DNA of 64,000 nucleotides from Micromonospora matsumotoense (GTDB lineage Bacteria > Actinomycetota > Actinomycetes > Mycobacteriales > Micromonosporaceae), in contig NZ_FMCU01000009.1 of NCBI RefSeq assembly GCF_900091525.1, forward strand, positions 1 through 64,000, read 5' to 3'. The position numbers were made by a program, and so were the translations under genes. The notes beneath the pieces were generated by a model. The model saw only the letters and a list, made by a program, of their open reading frames with translations. It did not search any database and had not been told where the DNA came from. Of this stretch, positions 24,059-33,066 are shown piece by piece; within the stretch, counting starts at the first letter, position 1; each line of letters opens with the position of its first letter.

Positions 24059-25813
24059 GTGCGACGTCGAACACGCCTGCCCGGACGACTGCTGGCCGCA
24101 TTCGCGACCCTTACTCTGCTGCCCGTCCTCGCCACCCCGGCCAGCGCTGAAACCCGACCCGAAACGGTACGGTTGCTCGCCAAGGCCGCCGCCGACGAGT
24201 GTTTTGCCGGCGTCGGTGTCGACTATCCACCCGGACCGCCCTGCGCCGTGGGGCAGCCCAAGGTCAACCAGTCGTACGTCTGGGGTCTCGCCCAGGCCGG
24301 CCGCCGGCTCTGGTTCGGCACCGGGGCGAACGTGCTCTGCCTGAAGCCCGAGGGCTACCAGGTCCGCGAGCCGATCCTCAACGACGACTACGTCTGCGAG
24401 TTCGGCCAGAGCCAGCCGGCCCGGGGCAACCCCGCCCTGCCGGCCACCCTCGGCGACCACCGCACCCCCGAGGTCTACACCTACGACCTGGCCACCGAGC
24501 GGCTCACCGAGCGCACCGCCGACATCACGTCCGCCTCCCCGGCGGACGCGAACCTGCTGCACACGACCGCAGGGCTGCGCAGCGCCGCCGCCCACCAGGG
24601 GGTCGTGCTCCTCGGCGGCCCGAGCGTGGTCGGCGGGGTGAACGTGTTCGCCTTCGACACCCTCACCGGCCGGTACCTCGGCTCCACCAACCTCTCGGCG
24701 TACGAGAACATCCGGCACTGGGTGGTCGCCGGGGGCGTGCTCTACGCCGGGGTCGGGCTGGGTGCCAACGGCGGCGAGGCCGGCCGGGTGCTGCGCTGGA
24801 CCGGCGACCGCACCGACCCGTTCGCCTTCACCGAGGTCGCCGACCTGCCCACCCAGGTCGCCGACCTCACCGAGCACCAGGGTCGGCTCTACGTCTCGAC
24901 CTGGCCCAAGGCGATCGTCGACGGCGCGGTGGCCCGGATTCCCGACCACGTCGACCCGGCGGCGGCCCCACCGGCCGCGCACAGCACCGACAGCGCCGAC
25001 ACCACCGACCTGGCCAGCATCTGGATGAGCCCGCCGCTGGCTGCGGGCGCGCCCGGCCTGAACCCGACGGACGCCGGCAACTGGACGCAGGTGTGGTCGG
25101 CCGCCGACTACGAGCCCGACCCGGTGGTCCGCCGGGCGTACGCCCTCGGTGGTCTCGCCTCCTACGGCGGCCGGCTGCACTGGGGGACCATGCACGTGCC
25201 GTTGCAGGCGACCGCGCTGCACGTGTCGGTGTATCCGCCGCGCAGCCAGGCGCAGCTCCAGGCCACCGTGCAGAACACCCAGCGGGCGTTCGCCGTCTTC
25301 CGGGGCCAGGACCTCGGCGGCGCGCACGAACGGATCGAGACGCTCTACGGCGAGTCGGCGCTGCCGGCGTACGACCCGGCCGCCAACAACGGTGTCGGCG
25401 CCTGGGCCCCGGCGCCCACCGGCACCACCCCGCTCTACGGCGCTTCCGGCTTCGGCGACCCGTTCAACCTGTACGCCTGGAAGATGGCGGTGGCCGGCGG
25501 GCGGCTCTACGTCGGCACCATGGACTTCGCCTACATCTCGCTGGAGGGCGAGATGCCGACGTCCCCGGCCGGCGCGGCGACCAGCCCGCCGACCTTCGGC
25601 GCCGATCTCTGGTCGTTCGACGCGCCCGGCCGGCCTGCCCGCGCGGTGGACACCGGAGGTTTCGGCAACCCGCTCAACCAGGGTGTCCGCACCATGGTCG
25701 TGGACGGCTCCACGCTCTATCTCGGAATGGCCAACCCGATGAACCTGCGCACCGACCCGACGCCCGGTGTCCCGAAGGGGGGCTGGGAGCTGATCCGGGT
25801 CAGCCGGCGCTGA
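24059..25813 (+). CDS. Secreted protein, probably beta-propeller, function unknown
   Basis: 584 residues from a GTG with an SD (GGAAAGG) 6 nt upstream. A twin-Arg-like basic start (RRRTRLPGR) and hydrophobic core end at PASA/ETR, a signal peptidase I site near residue 30. The mature protein contains repeated segments of the form GGRLYVGT, GRLYVSTWP, GVLYAGVGL and GRLHWGT, each about 50-70 residues apart, the spacing of beta-propeller blades. No catalytic motif is recognised. The protein is Tyr/Trp-rich and has few Cys. A perfect 17-bp terminator follows. Confidence 0.7.
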   Translation: MRRRTRLPGRLLAAFATLTLLPVLATPASAETRPETVRLLAKAAADECFAGVGVDYPPGPPCAVGQPKVNQSYVWGLAQAGRRLWFGTGANVLCLKPEGYQVREPILNDDYVCEFGQSQPARGNPALPATLGDHRTPEVYTYDLATERLTERTADITSASPADANLLHTTAGLRSAAAHQGVVLLGGPSVVGGVNVFAFDTLTGRYLGSTNLSAYENIRHWVVAGGVLYAGVGLGANGGEAGRVLRWTGDRTDPFAFTEVADLPTQVADLTEHQGRLYVSTWPKAIVDGAVARIPDHVDPAAAPPAAHSTDSADTTDLASIWMSPPLAAGAPGLNPTDAGNWTQVWSAADYEPDPVVRRAYALGGLASYGGRLHWGTMHVPLQATALHVSVYPPRSQAQLQATVQNTQRAFAVFRGQDLGGAHERIETLYGESALPAYDPAANNGVGAWAPAPTGTTPLYGASGFGDPFNLYAWKMAVAGGRLYVGTMDFAYISLEGEMPTSPAGAATSPPTFGADLWSFDAPGRPARAVDTGGFGNPLNQGVRTMVVDGSTLYLGMANPMNLRTDPTPGVPKGGWELIRVSRR

Positions 25814-25830
25814 CCCCGGCCGGCTGACCC

Positions 25831-25871
25831 TGGCTCGGCGGCCGGTGAGGTCCCCACCGGCCGCCGAGCCA
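25831..25871 (+). terminator. Terminator, 17-bp perfect stem
   Basis: 25831-25847 pairs with 25855-25871 around a 7-nt loop, 18 bp after the stop. No T-run. Repeats of CCACCCGACC follow to about 25960. Confidence 0.8.
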
Positions 25872-26045
25872 CCCGACCACCCGACCACCCGGGCCACGCC
25901 CCACCCGACCACCCGGGCCAGGGTCACGCCCCACCCGTCCGGGCCAGGGCCGGCACCCACCCGCCCCCGGGTCGGTCACCCCGGCTTCACCCAGCCGGCG
26001 TCACCGACCCGGCCCCGGCCCGTCCGGCGGTCGGGGGCGTGCCGG

Positions 26046-27302
26046 TCACGGGGCGGCAAGGGCCTCGGTGGGTGAGAGCCGGCTGGCCCGGATCGCCGGG
26101 TAGAGCCCGGCCACCGCGCCGATGCCGATGGTCGCCCCGATGCCGCCGGCCACCGCCCAGAGCGGCACCACCGTCGGCCACCCCTGTGAGCTGGCATAAC
26201 CGGCGGTGACCAGGCTGCCGAGCAGCACCCCGCCCAGCCCGCCCAGGGCGGACAACAGCAGCGACTCCGCGAGGAACTGGGTCCGGACCTGTCCCCGGGT
26301 GGCGCCCAGCGACCGCCGCAGGCCGATCTCGGCCCGCCGCTCGATCACCGAGATGACCATGGTGTTGGCCACCCCCACCCCGCCCACCAGCAACGCCACC
26401 GCGCCCAGCCCGAGCAGCAGACCGGTGAACGCCTCATCGGTGGCCTGCCGGGCGGCGAGCGCATCGGACGGCCGGGAGACCTGGATCTCGTTGGACTGCT
26501 CCGGGTTGGCCGTCGCCGCCAGCACCGCCCGGACCGACTCGACGTGCTGCTCGGCCGAGCGGGTGTAGATCCGGGTCGGATGCCCGTCCAGGCCGAGGTA
26601 GGTGGTCGCGGCCGACCAACCGACCAGGGCCGACGAGTCGAGTTCCGGCGCGAGCGGGACCGGCTGCAGGATGCCGATCACGGTGAACCACCGCCCGTCC
26701 AGATAGACCTGGACGTCCGGTCCGGCCGCACCGAGCCCGAGCCGCTCGGCGGCGACGGACCCGAGCACCGTGGCCGGATACCTCGCGGTGGCCCCGTTGA
26801 GCCAGGTCCCGCTGGCCAGCACGCCACCGACGGTGTCGAGCAGGTCCAACTCCACCGCCTGGGTGCCCAACCCGCCGGTCTGCGCCGCCGGAATCCGGTC
26901 CGACCGGTAGACCGGGGTGTCGGCCAGTTGGGCGGTGGCCGACACCTGGCGTACCGGGCCGATCCGGCTGATCATGCCGGCGGCCTCGACCGGCAACTGG
27001 GCGTCGGCCCCGAACAGGGTGCTCCCCGGCGCGACGGTGAGCAGGTTGGTGCCGAGGGCGGCCAGGGTCCGGTCCAGGTCGGCCCGCGACGACGAGGAGA
27101 TGCCGACCACGCTGATCATCGCCGCGATGCCGATGGCGATGCCCAGGGCGGACAGGAACGCCCGCAGCGGCCGGGTACGCAGCCCCACGCCGCCGACCCG
27201 CAGCACGTCCTGTGGGCTCATCCGGGCCGGCCGCAGCCGATCCGGTCGCCCCACGCCGGTTCGCCGGGCCGCGCCGGTCGACCGCAACGGTGTGGTGGTC
27301 AT
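26046..27302 (-). CDS. ABC transporter permease, MacB/FtsX type
   Basis: 418 residues. A long cytosolic N-terminus leads into the first TM (RPLRAFLSALGIAIGIAAMISVVG). A large extracytoplasmic MacB-like domain follows (about 70-290), then three C-terminal helices in the FtsX arrangement (LLLGLGAVALLVGGVGVANTMVISVIERRAEIGLRRSLGA). Together with the ATPase and adaptor upstream it forms a MacAB-type tripartite exporter, in actinobacteria usually for peptides, lipids or antibiotics. ATGA overlap with the ATPase shows translational coupling. Last gene of the operon. Confidence 0.88.
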   Translation of the reverse strand: MTTTPLRSTGAARRTGVGRPDRLRPARMSPQDVLRVGGVGLRTRPLRAFLSALGIAIGIAAMISVVGISSSSRADLDRTLAALGTNLLTVAPGSTLFGADAQLPVEAAGMISRIGPVRQVSATAQLADTPVYRSDRIPAAQTGGLGTQAVELDLLDTVGGVLASGTWLNGATARYPATVLGSVAAERLGLGAAGPDVQVYLDGRWFTVIGILQPVPLAPELDSSALVGWSAATTYLGLDGHPTRIYTRSAEQHVESVRAVLAATANPEQSNEIQVSRPSDALAARQATDEAFTGLLLGLGAVALLVGGVGVANTMVISVIERRAEIGLRRSLGATRGQVRTQFLAESLLLSALGGLGGVLLGSLVTAGYASSQGWPTVVPLWAVAGGIGATIGIGAVAGLYPAIRASRLSPTEALAAP

Positions 27303-28021
27303 CGGAGTATCCCCTCGGTCGGGGCGGCGGAGTCCGCCACGATCAGCCCGTCGCGCATCTGCACCTGCCGGGGCAGGCTCGCCGCGATCTCCCGGTCGTG
27401 GGTGATGACCACGACGGTGGTGCCGGCAGCGTGCAGCTCGTGCAGCAGCTCCATCACCCCCGCGCCGGAGCTGGAGTCGAGATTGCCGGTCGGCTCGTCG
27501 GCCAGCAGCAGCGGCGGTTCGCCGACCACCGCCCGGGCGATCGCCGCCCGCTGCCGCTCCCCGCCGGAGAGCTGGTGCGGCCGGTGGTCCAGCCGGTGCC
27601 CCAGGCCGACCCGCCGCAGCGCGACCTCCGCCCGCCGCCGCCGCTCCCGCCGGGCCACCCCGGCATAGAGCAGGCCGTCCGCCACGTTCTCCACCAGTGG
27701 TACGCCGGCAGCCAGGTGGAACTGCTGGAACACGAAGCCGATCCGGCTGGCCCGCAGGGCGGACAGTTCCCGGTCGGACAGCCGCGCGGCGTCGTACCCG
27801 TCGATGTGGACCGCGCCCGAGCTGGGCCGGTCCAGGGTGCCGATCACGTTGAGCATGGTGGACTTCCCCGACCCGGACGGGCCGACGATGGCCACCAGGG
27901 CACCCCGGTCGACGGTCATCGACACCCCGCCGAGGGCGGCGACCGTGTCGCCGTAGCGTTTCGTCACGTCGCGTAGCACGACCACGTGATCGGGAAGGTC
28001 GGCCCGGGGCGGCTCAGTCAC
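27299..28021 (-). CDS. ABC transporter ATP-binding protein, MacB/LolD type
   Basis: 240 residues. Walker A GPSGSGKST, signature LSGGERQRAAIARA, Walker B LLLADEPTGNLDS and H-loop VITHD are intact. The sequence RIGFVFQQFHL after the Q-loop is characteristic of the LolD/MacB group. It powers the permease encoded by the next gene, and overlaps both neighbours (8 bp upstream, 4 bp downstream). Confidence 0.93.
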   Translation of the reverse strand: MTEPPRADLPDHVVVLRDVTKRYGDTVAALGGVSMTVDRGALVAIVGPSGSGKSTMLNVIGTLDRPSSGAVHIDGYDAARLSDRELSALRASRIGFVFQQFHLAAGVPLVENVADGLLYAGVARRERRRRAEVALRRVGLGHRLDHRPHQLSGGERQRAAIARAVVGEPPLLLADEPTGNLDSSSGAGVMELLHELHAAGTTVVVITHDREIAASLPRQVQMRDGLIVADSAAPTEGILR

Positions 28022-29240
28022 CGGGCATCCCCACGGTCAGCCCCTCGGTGACCGCGTCGCCGGAGACCTCCACCCGGCCGTCCGCGAAGAGGCCGGTACG
28101 CACCGCGACGATCCGGGTGCCGCCCTCCTGCACCGCCTCCAGCCCGTAGCCGCCCTCGGCCAGGGTGAGCAGCGCCGCGACCGGCACCGTGAGCACGTCG
28201 GCGCGTTCCGAGGCGACCAGGCCGACGTCCACCGCCGCCTTGTCGTAGCCGGCCAGCGCCTTGGCGTCGTCGCCGGTGATGGTCACCTCGATCCTGGTGT
28301 CGGTCTCCGCGTCCTTGCCGGTCGTCGCCGCCGAGGTCTGCACCACCGTCTCGACCGTGTCGACCCGGCCGGTGCTGCGGGTGCCGTCCGGCAGGGTGAT
28401 GGTCACCTCCGCGCCCTTGCGGGCCAGCCGCTGGTCCTCGACGTCCAGGGTGCAGGTGACCAGGCGGGTCGTGCCGGTGGTCGAGAGGACCGCCTTGCCC
28501 GCGCCGACGGTGTCGCCCACCTCCACGCCGTGGCTCTCCACCCGGACCTCGGCGGGGGCGTAGACGATCCGGGCCGGCTCGATCTGGCCGGTCTCCGGCA
28601 GGCCGAGATCCTCCTGCCAGTCCCGGACCGCGTCGGCGGTCGCCGAGGTGAAATCCTCGTCGACGGTGAAGCCGGTGTGCCCGAGCGCGGCGAGGTTCTG
28701 CTCGAACTGCTTGACGTCGGTGCCGCTGACCCCGGAACGCAGCACCCGGTACGCGGGCAGGCCGCCGTAGAGCAGCACCACCGGCTCGTCGTCGATCCGG
28801 TAGAGCGTCTTACCCCGCTTGACCGTCGCGCCACCCGGGGCGAGCCAGGTGACCGTCCCGCTCAGCCGGCTGTCCCGGGCGCGCGGGGTGCCGTACCCCA
28901 GCTCGCCGTTCTTGGTCTCCCGGTCGACCAGGGTCTGCCGGGTGACCTTGGTGGTCGACGGCGGCCTGCGGTCGGGCGACGTCGCACGGTCGGCGTGGCC
29001 GCCGCTGGCGAAGGTGACCGCCGTTGCCGCCACCGCCACCACGAGCAGCCCCGCCGCCCCCAGCAGGAGCCCCGGTCGCGGGCGTCGCCGCCGGACCGGT
29101 GGCGCACCCGGGCCGGGGGGCGGGCCGGTGCGGGACGGGCCGGCGAGGGACGGGTCAGCGGCAACCGGGCCCGCGGCGGGCGGCTCGACGGCAGACGGGA
29201 CGGTGACGGACGGGTCAGCGGATCGGGGTGCGCCGGTCAT
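28014..29240 (-). CDS. Membrane-fusion adaptor with peptidoglycan-binding domain
   Basis: 408 residues. A Pro-rich cytosolic start is followed by one TM (about 50-75) and an extracytoplasmic part. A lipoyl/HlyD-like half (SRLSGTVTWLAPGGATVKRGKTLYRID), a peptidoglycan-binding-like helical domain (VKQFEQNLAALGHTG...ATADAVRDWQEDLGL), and a second barrel half (VEVGDTVGAGKAVLSTTGT) follow, in the order seen in Gram-positive MacA-like adaptors. It probably links the MacB-like permease to the wall. ATGA overlap with the lipoprotein gene. Confidence 0.82.
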   Translation of the reverse strand: MTGAPRSADPSVTVPSAVEPPAAGPVAADPSLAGPSRTGPPPGPGAPPVRRRRPRPGLLLGAAGLLVVAVAATAVTFASGGHADRATSPDRRPPSTTKVTRQTLVDRETKNGELGYGTPRARDSRLSGTVTWLAPGGATVKRGKTLYRIDDEPVVLLYGGLPAYRVLRSGVSGTDVKQFEQNLAALGHTGFTVDEDFTSATADAVRDWQEDLGLPETGQIEPARIVYAPAEVRVESHGVEVGDTVGAGKAVLSTTGTTRLVTCTLDVEDQRLARKGAEVTITLPDGTRSTGRVDTVETVVQTSAATTGKDAETDTRIEVTITGDDAKALAGYDKAAVDVGLVASERADVLTVPVAALLTLAEGGYGLEAVQEGGTRIVAVRTGLFADGRVEVSGDAVTEGLTVGMPGD

Positions 29241-29779
29241 GACGTCCCCCGGCGTTCACCGAGGTTGGGCACGGTCTCCCGGCACTTGTCGAACGCGGTC
29301 TTCACCGCCGGGTCCTTCAGGTCGATGCCGGCCCGACCGGGCTGGATGCGGCCGTCGGCGGCCGGGTCGGGGAAGTTCGGCACCCCGTTCTCCCGCATGC
29401 ACCGGGCCAGCTTGCGGACCTGCTCGACCTGGCCCGCGTCGAGCTGCCGGGGCTGCCCGCCGTTGGGGGCGTACTCGCGGCACTGCTGGAGCGCCGCCTG
29501 CACCTTGGCCGGGTCGACGTCCGACCCGCCGTCGAACCGGGGCCCCTTCTGCCCCGGCTGCGGGTCCGGCACGTCGAGACCCTGCTCCCGCAGGCACGCG
29601 GTGAACTTGAGCTGGCGTTGCTCGTCGCTCATCCCGGCGGCGGAGAGCGAGGGCTCCGCCCCGCCGCCACCGGCGGTGGCCACCCCGGAGTCGTCGTCGC
29701 TGCCGGACTGGCAGCCGCTCAGGGCCAGGGCCGCCGCCACGGGCACGACCAGGAGCAGGCTCAGTGGATTTCGTCGCAT
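29237..29779 (-). CDS. Lipoprotein, first gene of MacAB-like operon
   Basis: 180 residues. A signal peptide with lipobox (ALSGC) near residue 22 is followed by a low-complexity stretch and a domain with two similar segments: LKFTACLREQGLDVPDPQPG and KLARCMRENGVPNFPDPAADG, each followed about 25-40 residues later by a CRE motif (QQCREYAP, DKCRETVP). This internal duplication of a (C-x-R-E-x-G-...-F-P-D-P) unit is common in actinobacterial lipoproteins linked to ABC exporters. SD GGGAG lies 9 nt upstream. Divergent from the two-component system. Confidence 0.8.
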   Translation of the reverse strand: MRRNPLSLLLVVPVAAALALSGCQSGSDDDSGVATAGGGGAEPSLSAAGMSDEQRQLKFTACLREQGLDVPDPQPGQKGPRFDGGSDVDPAKVQAALQQCREYAPNGGQPRQLDAGQVEQVRKLARCMRENGVPNFPDPAADGRIQPGRAGIDLKDPAVKTAFDKCRETVPNLGERRGTS

Positions 29780-29816
29780 CGTCGGTCTCCCTTCGACCGG
29801 CAGAGAGCCGGCATTA

Positions 29817-29882
29817 GGGATAACTCAACTCCTCAGGCGGTATCCAGGGCGTAAACGGCAACGTTAACGCGGTGGTTATCCC
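29817..29882. promoter_or_regulatory. Inverted repeat between divergent operons
   Basis: GGGATAAC (29817-29824) and GTTATCCC (29875-29882) are exact inverted copies in the 124-bp gap between the exporter operon and the response-regulator gene; a further AACGTTAACG lies between. A candidate response-regulator site. Confidence 0.4.
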
Positions 29883-29903
29883 GGCATAGGCGAGGATGGA
29901 ACG

Positions 29904-30560
29904 GTGCGCGTACTGGTGTGCGAGGACGAGAAACTGCTCGCGGACGCGATCGCCGAGTGGCTCCGCCGGGAGTCGTTCGCGGTCGACGTCGCCTACGACG
30001 GCGACGCCGCCCTGGAACGCATCGGCGTCAACGGGTACGACGTGGTCGTGCTCGACCGGGACCTGCCGGTGGTGCACGGCGACGACGTGTGCCGTGCCCT
30101 GGTCAATGCCGAGCGGGACACCCGGATCCTGATGCTGACCGCTGCCGCCGCCGTCCGGGAACGGGTCGCCGGTCTGGCCATCGGCGCGGACGACTACCTC
30201 ACCAAGCCGTTCGCGTTCGTCGAGTTGAGCGCCCGGGTGCACGCGTTGACCCGGCGGACCCGGCCGGCCGCTCCGCCGCAGCTGACCCGGGCCGGGATCG
30301 TCCTGGACCCGTCCCGGTTGCAGGTCACCCGGGACGGGAACTTCGTGCCGCTGTCCCGCAAGGAGTTCGGCGTGCTGGCCGAGCTGCTGCGGGCCGACGG
30401 CGCGGTGGTCTCCGCCGAGGAACTCCTCGAACGGGCCTGGGACGAGCACATCGACCCGATGACCAACGTGCTGCGGGTGACCGTGATGAAGCTGCGACGC
30501 AAGCTCGGCGACCCACCGGTCATCGAGACGGTCCCGGGAGTGGGATACCAGATCCGATGA
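29904..30560 (+). CDS. Response regulator, OmpR/PhoB family
   Basis: 218 residues. Receiver domain: acidic pocket CEDE near the N-terminus, phospho-acceptor Asp in VVVLDRDLPVVHG, Thr in LTAAAAVRER (Ala-rich switch) and Lys in DDYLTKPF. A winged-helix DNA-binding domain follows (SRKEFGVLAELLRADG...NVLRVTVMKLRRKLG). It overlaps the kinase by ATGA. GAGGAT 6 bp before the GTG suggests a leaderless start. By position it probably regulates the divergent MacAB-like operon. Confidence 0.92.
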   Translation: MRVLVCEDEKLLADAIAEWLRRESFAVDVAYDGDAALERIGVNGYDVVVLDRDLPVVHGDDVCRALVNAERDTRILMLTAAAAVRERVAGLAIGADDYLTKPFAFVELSARVHALTRRTRPAAPPQLTRAGIVLDPSRLQVTRDGNFVPLSRKEFGVLAELLRADGAVVSAEELLERAWDEHIDPMTNVLRVTVMKLRRKLGDPPVIETVPGVGYQIR

Positions 30561-31729
30561 GGAAACCGACCATCCGGGCCAGGCTCACCCTCATCTACGG
30601 TGGCCTGTTCCTGCTCGCCGGCACGGTGCTGCTCGCCGTGACGTACGTGCTGGTGGACCAGCGGCTCGCCCACGGTCTCGGGTTCAACCTGCGCGGGAGC
30701 GGCGGCAAGGAGTCGATCTCGCTGCCCCAGGGCACGCAGATCAACGCCGAGCAGGCCGAGCACCTGCGCAACCTCGTCCGGCAGGTGCAGGACGACGCCC
30801 GCCGGGACGCCCTGGACTCGCTGCTCACCCAGGGCGGGGTGGCCCTGGCCGTGGTGACCATCGCCGCGGTCGCGTTCGGCTGGCTGGTCGCCGGTCGGGC
30901 GTTGCAGCCGTTGCAGCAGATCACCGGCACGGCCCGCCGGATCGCCGGGGCGGACGGTGCCGGCCGGGGGCTGCACGAGCGGATCGCCCTGGCCGGGCCG
31001 ACCGACGAGGTGAAGGAGTTGGCCGACACGTTCGACCTGATGCTCGAACGACTCGACCGCTCCTTCGACGGGCAACGGCGCTTCGTCGCCAACGCCTCAC
31101 ACGAGCTGCGTACCCCGCTGGCGATCAACCGGTCCCTGGTCGAACTGGCGATCACCCGCCCGGACGCCCCCGCCGAGCTGCGGCAGCTCGGCGAGACCCT
31201 GCTGGCGGTCAACGAGCGCCACGAACGGCTGATCGACGGTCTGCTCACCCTGGCCGACTCGGAGAACGAACTCGCCGAACACATCGACGTGGACCTCGCC
31301 GAGGTCGCCGGACACGTCGCGGAGCAGACCGCCCGGTCCACCACGCTCGGCGTCACCTGCTCGCTGACCCCGGCCCGTACCGTCGGCGACCCGGTGCTGC
31401 TGGAACGGCTCACCCAGAACCTGGTGGAGAACGCCGTCCGGCACAACGTCGACGAGGGCGGCTGGCTCTCGATCACCACCGCCGTGGTCGACGGCCGGGC
31501 CACCCTGACCGTCAGCAACAGCGGGCCGGTGGTGCCCGGCTACGAGATCGAGACGATGTTCCTGCCGTTCCGCCGGCTCAACCGGGAACGGGCCGCCGGT
31601 CAGCGGGGATTCGGCCTGGGACTTTCCATCGTCCGGGCGGTGGCGCGGGCACACGGCGGCACGGTGCGGGCGGTCCCCCGCCCCGAGGGCGGCCTGGTGG
31701 TCACCGTCGCCCTCCCCACCGCCCCCTGA
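30557..31729 (+). CDS. Sensor histidine kinase
   Basis: 390 residues. Two TM helices (about 10-32 and 95-120) bracket a small extracytoplasmic sensor of ~60 residues with charged ends. A HAMP domain follows (VAGRALQPLQQITGTARRIAG), then the DHp with ANASHELRTPLA (phosphorylated His), and the CA domain with N-box LVENAVRHN, G2 GFGLGLSIVRAV. It is the partner of the preceding regulator. The signal is unknown; such kinase-exporter pairs often sense antimicrobial or membrane stress. A hairpin terminator follows. Confidence 0.92.
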   Translation: MRKPTIRARLTLIYGGLFLLAGTVLLAVTYVLVDQRLAHGLGFNLRGSGGKESISLPQGTQINAEQAEHLRNLVRQVQDDARRDALDSLLTQGGVALAVVTIAAVAFGWLVAGRALQPLQQITGTARRIAGADGAGRGLHERIALAGPTDEVKELADTFDLMLERLDRSFDGQRRFVANASHELRTPLAINRSLVELAITRPDAPAELRQLGETLLAVNERHERLIDGLLTLADSENELAEHIDVDLAEVAGHVAEQTARSTTLGVTCSLTPARTVGDPVLLERLTQNLVENAVRHNVDEGGWLSITTAVVDGRATLTVSNSGPVVPGYEIETMFLPFRRLNRERAAGQRGFGLGLSIVRAVARAHGGTVRAVPRPEGGLVVTVALPTAP

Positions 31730-31741
31730 CCCCGCCCCGAG

Positions 31742-31776
31742 CCCGCTCACAAGGGAAGCGCGCCCTTCTGAGCGGG
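31742..31776 (+). terminator. Terminator after kinase gene
   Basis: CCCGCTCA (31742-31749) pairs with TGAGCGGG (31769-31776), with an inner AAGGG/CCCTT helix. Confidence 0.6.
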
Positions 31777-31807
31777 GCTGGGCGGAACACGGGCGGAGCA
31801 GGCGAGC

Positions 31808-31874
31808 CATGATCATTGAACATTTACGAGTACTCGACACGGCGTGTCGTCTCTCTAAACCGCCAATGATCATG
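31808..31874. repeat. Palindromic element with inner dyad
   Basis: CATGATCATTG (31808-31818) and its exact inverse (31864-31874) enclose 45 bp with a second dyad, CGACACG-G-CGTGTCG (31835-31849). A+T-rich relative to the chromosome, and between a kinase terminator and a GntR gene end. Confidence 0.7.
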
Positions 31875-31953
31875 AGGTCCACCTCAGCGCGGTCGACGGC
31901 ACCCTCGACCAATCCCTCGAACCGCCCTCGCCACCTCCCGTCGGAGGCGAACG

Positions 31954-32184
31954 TCACGGGTGGCCCGCCTCGCGGACGAACACTCCGCGCCCCGGGGCGC
32001 CGATCACCACTCCCCGGTCACGCAGCAGCGCCACGGCTCGTGCAGCAGTGGAGAACGAGACGGAATAGAGGTCCGCGAGCTGGGAGTAGGACGGCAGCTT
32101 GGCCCCCGGCCCATACTCACCACCCTTGATCCGGCTGGTGATGTCGGCGGCGATGTCGGTATAGCTCAGCGGAATCGCGGGCAT
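31954..32184 (-). CDS. Short GntR-type winged-helix regulator
   Basis: 76 residues. Only the GntR DNA-binding domain is present: YTDIAADITSRIKGGEYGPGAKLPSYSQLADLYSVSFSTAARAVALLRDRG then VVIGAPGRGVFV. There is no effector-binding domain, so the signal may be protein-based or absent. SD GGGAGG lies 8 nt before the ATG; a longer reading from 32229 lacks one. Divergent from a three-gene cluster, which it may control through the palindrome at 32237-32246. Confidence 0.82.
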   Translation of the reverse strand: MPAIPLSYTDIAADITSRIKGGEYGPGAKLPSYSQLADLYSVSFSTAARAVALLRDRGVVIGAPGRGVFVREAGHP

Positions 32185-32236
32185 GGTGATCCTCCCGGGT
32201 TGGCAATCCCATCTGATCACGTTGTGCAACTCGCCT

Positions 32237-32246
32237 CAAGCGCTTG
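32237..32246. promoter_or_regulatory. Perfect 10-bp palindrome (putative operator)
   Basis: CAAGCGCTTG, one base before the -35 hexamer of the downstream promoter; possibly a GntR site. Confidence 0.35.
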
Positions 32247-32247
32247 G

Positions 32248-32276
32248 TTGACCTATGTCACTAGGCGCAATAGCAT
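32248..32276 (+). promoter_or_regulatory. Consensus-like promoter for 32.4-33.6 kb cluster
   Basis: TTGACC, exactly 17 bp, TAGCAT. It is one of the best housekeeping-type promoters in the window. A leader of about 145 nt precedes the first GTG. Confidence 0.65.
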
Positions 32277-32427
32277 GAAGGTGAGCCGCCCGGGTTGGCA
32301 CCAGGGCCGGTTCGCCCTCCGGGACAAGACCCGGACAGCGCCGGGGCAGTGCGCACGCGGCAGCCGGAACCCCCTTCCGGGCTGGTCGGCGTGCTGCCCC
32401 GGCACCCACCCAGGCAGAGGAGGCACG

Positions 32428-33024
32428 GTGGAGACGAGTACGGAGGTGCCGGTCGCCAGTGCGATCTGGGCGGTCGAGCAGGTGGCCGCCGAGCTGCGGG
32501 AGACGTACCTCGGGGTGGCCGCCGCCATGGTGCTGCTGGAACGCGTCGGCGCGGGGTGCCCGCATCCGGCGCTCCGGCTGGCCCGGCGCAGCGGCGGGGA
32601 CGCCCTCGACCTGGCCGGCGAGGTGGACCAGCAGGTCACCGACGGGGTACGCCGGCTCCGGGTCGCCGCCGGGCACGTCGAGCGGGGCACTATCGGTGGG
32701 CTGGTCGAGGTGCTGGACACCGTCGGCAGCCAGTGGAGTGCGGCGGCCGATCGGATTCGGCAGCTCCCGGCCCGGGTCACCGCCGCCGGGCAGCAGCTCC
32801 ACGACACGGCCAACGCCGACGCCCCACCTGCCGACGTGACCCGGGCGACCGACCCGACCCCGGCGGCTGCCCGGCAGCGGCAGCACGACACCCACACCAC
32901 CGCCCGGCAGTGGCAGCACGCCGCCGAACAGCTCGACCTGATGGCCGAGTGCCTGACCTCGGCCGTCGCCGCGCTGGGGTCGTACACCGGCGGATTGTCG
33001 GGGGCCGGACATGCGGTCCGCTGA
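32428..33024 (+). CDS. Hypothetical protein, helical, first of three-gene cluster
   Basis: 198 residues from a GTG with SD GAGGAGG 5 nt upstream; the open frame upstream of this lacks an SD. It is predicted mostly helical, with Ala/Arg-rich amphipathic stretches (WAVEQVAAELRETYLGVAAAMVLLERVG; the second half is Gln/His/Thr-rich: AARQRQHDTHTTARQWQHAAEQLDLM). No TM segment or signal peptide. I recognise no family. Its neighbours (a DivIVA-like protein and a small hypothetical) and a divergent GntR gene suggest a conserved cassette, role unknown. Confidence 0.65.
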   Translation: METSTEVPVASAIWAVEQVAAELRETYLGVAAAMVLLERVGAGCPHPALRLARRSGGDALDLAGEVDQQVTDGVRRLRVAAGHVERGTIGGLVEVLDTVGSQWSAAADRIRQLPARVTAAGQQLHDTANADAPPADVTRATDPTPAAARQRQHDTHTTARQWQHAAEQLDLMAECLTSAVAALGSYTGGLSGAGHAVR

Positions 33025-33066
33025 AGCGCCGACCTGCGCGGCACCCGGACGGAAAGGCCAGACAGG

